64,000 nucleotides of DNA, taken from Planomonospora sp. ID82291. GTDB lineage: Bacteria; Actinomycetota; Actinomycetes; Streptosporangiales; Streptosporangiaceae. Under the pieces are notes generated by a model, which made no database searches, was not told the origin of the DNA, and saw only the letters and a list, made by a program, of their open reading frames with translations. Position numbers and translations under genes: made by a program. Location of the stretch: positions 62,001-126,000 of the forward strand of contig NZ_JABTEX010000008.1 in assembly GCF_015711645.1 (NCBI RefSeq), read 5' to 3'. The first letter of the stretch is position 1. Each line of letters starts with the position of its first letter. Shown in pieces: positions 63,547 to 64,000 of the stretch.

Positions 63547-64000
63547 TCACGCGGGACTGATCAGCCACAGCAGGCTGCACCGGCAGCCGGTTGTCTCCTG
63601 TTGCGGGCCGTTCGGATCGCCGGGCCAGCGCAGCGCCGCCGTGCCGACGGTGAACAGCTCGCCGCTGTCGCGGGCCTGCCCGTCAGCGTTGGCGTGGGAA
63701 GGATGCGCAACTGCGTCGGGACCCGCCTGCCAGATAGCCGACACCCGGCCGCCGGGTCCGGCCAGATGCAGCGCGGTGGCGGCCTGGGCGGCGGCGGTGA
63801 GCGCGGTGGCGGCCTGGGCGGTGGCGGAGCGGGCCCACTGTTCCACGTGGGGGAGCTGGGCGCGGACGGCGGTGACGATGTCGGTCATGTCGTCGCCGGC
63901 GGCGTCGGCGGCCGCGACGACGGTGCCGAGTTCGGTGACTTGTTCGGCGGCAGAGTGTGCCAGCCAGTGCGTGATCTCCTCGGTGACGGTCTCCAAGGTC
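63547..64000 (-). CDS. MuF/SPP1 gp7-like head morphogenesis C terminus, partial
   Basis: The reading frame is open to the right edge, so the gene begins outside the window. The visible ~151 residues are helical first (EEITHWLAHSAAEQVTELGT, TAQAATALTAAAQAATALHL), then end with HPSHANADGQARDSGELFTV and WPGDPNGPQQETTGCRCSLL. This H...DGQ...F.V...PGDP...CxC pattern is the conserved end of MuF-type minor head proteins, often fused to or next to the portal. It implies that portal and terminase lie to the right. Confidence 0.7.
   Translation of the reverse strand, partial: TLETVTEEITHWLAHSAAEQVTELGTVVAAADAAGDDMTDIVTAVRAQLPHVEQWARSATAQAATALTAAAQAATALHLAGPGGRVSAIWQAGPDAVAHPSHANADGQARDSGELFTVGTAALRWPGDPNGPQQETTGCRCSLLWLISPA

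Noticed and set aside
1-64000. tRNA genes, CRISPR arrays, integrase or attachment site
   Set aside because: No cloverleaf with a T-arm signature outside coding sequence, no regular spacer arrays, no tyrosine or serine recombinase, hence no basis for an att site.

Overview
The window looks like part of an actinobacterial phage-plasmid, or of a prophage kept as a plasmid. Base composition is very high in G+C throughout. GTG and TTG starts and 4-base start/stop overlaps are common. HK97-type virion genes sit beside replication, partition and Streptomyces-type conjugation genes. The host genus cannot be fixed from the sequence, and no integrase, tRNA, rRNA or CRISPR array was seen. Both ends are cut inside genes.

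Layout. 1-1.7 kb: rightward cassette of a VUT-like (queuosine-precursor) transporter end, a DpdA/TGT-like transglycosylase and a PAPS-reductase-like enzyme. 1.9-7.1 kb: rightward, tightly overlapped replication operon with a tandem winged-helix protein and a 500-aa initiator whose own gene carries iteron-like repeats, followed by small helper genes. 7.4-10.4 kb: an orphan gene, a cytosine-C5 methyltransferase and a PIN toxin-antitoxin pair. 10.6-17.4 kb: GntR/UTRA regulator with operator palindromes and a TraB/FtsK, Spd-type (DUF2637) and DUF3307 transfer cluster. 17.5-25.4 kb: lipoprotein, 4xHTH protein, three rightward head/tail-completion genes, an HNH protein, an unknown gene and parB-parA, studded with 11 copies of an 18-bp palindromic core, GGTTTCGC(TA/TG/CA)GCGAAACC. 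25.4-27.1 kb: leftward connector genes. 27.3-33.1 kb: rightward accessory genes: D12 adenine methyltransferase, an RNA-repair operon (Rnl1-type ligase, RlaP-type nucleotidyltransferase, kinase-phosphatase) and small unknowns. 33.2-63.9 kb: mostly leftward virion module: 8xHTH protein, major capsid protein, two secreted alpha/beta hydrolases, a Dcm-type methyltransferase, an XF1762/Mom-like GNAT, a prohead protease fused to a 2H phosphoesterase, large proteins sharing an N-terminal barrel and GNAT-like repeats, a 3331-aa giant with an HELGH metalloprotease motif, and a MuF-type end running off the right edge. Terminase, portal body, major tail, tape measure and holin/lysin are not visible.

Three short repeated DNA motifs appear to organise the element. 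(1) The 18-bp palindromic core, proposed as parS for the divergent ParB/ParA; at several gene ends it lies inside longer perfect hairpins with different arms, suggesting a partition site combined with a terminator. (2) GCGACGTWAGC and close variants, oriented with and usually 26-67 nt upstream of virion genes, both multi-HTH genes and possibly the replication operon. (3) An AT-rich block around TTAACTRTCTTGTAYT in front of four rightward accessory units and one leftward virion unit. These suggest separate regulons: partition, late genes and accessory genes.

Likely division of labour (inference): the replication, partition and transfer genes keep and spread the element as a plasmid; the virion module packages it; several DNA-modifying enzymes, the RNA-repair operon, the 2H phosphoesterase domain and the large, probably co-packaged proteins would help it survive restriction, anticodon nucleases and nucleotide-signal defence.
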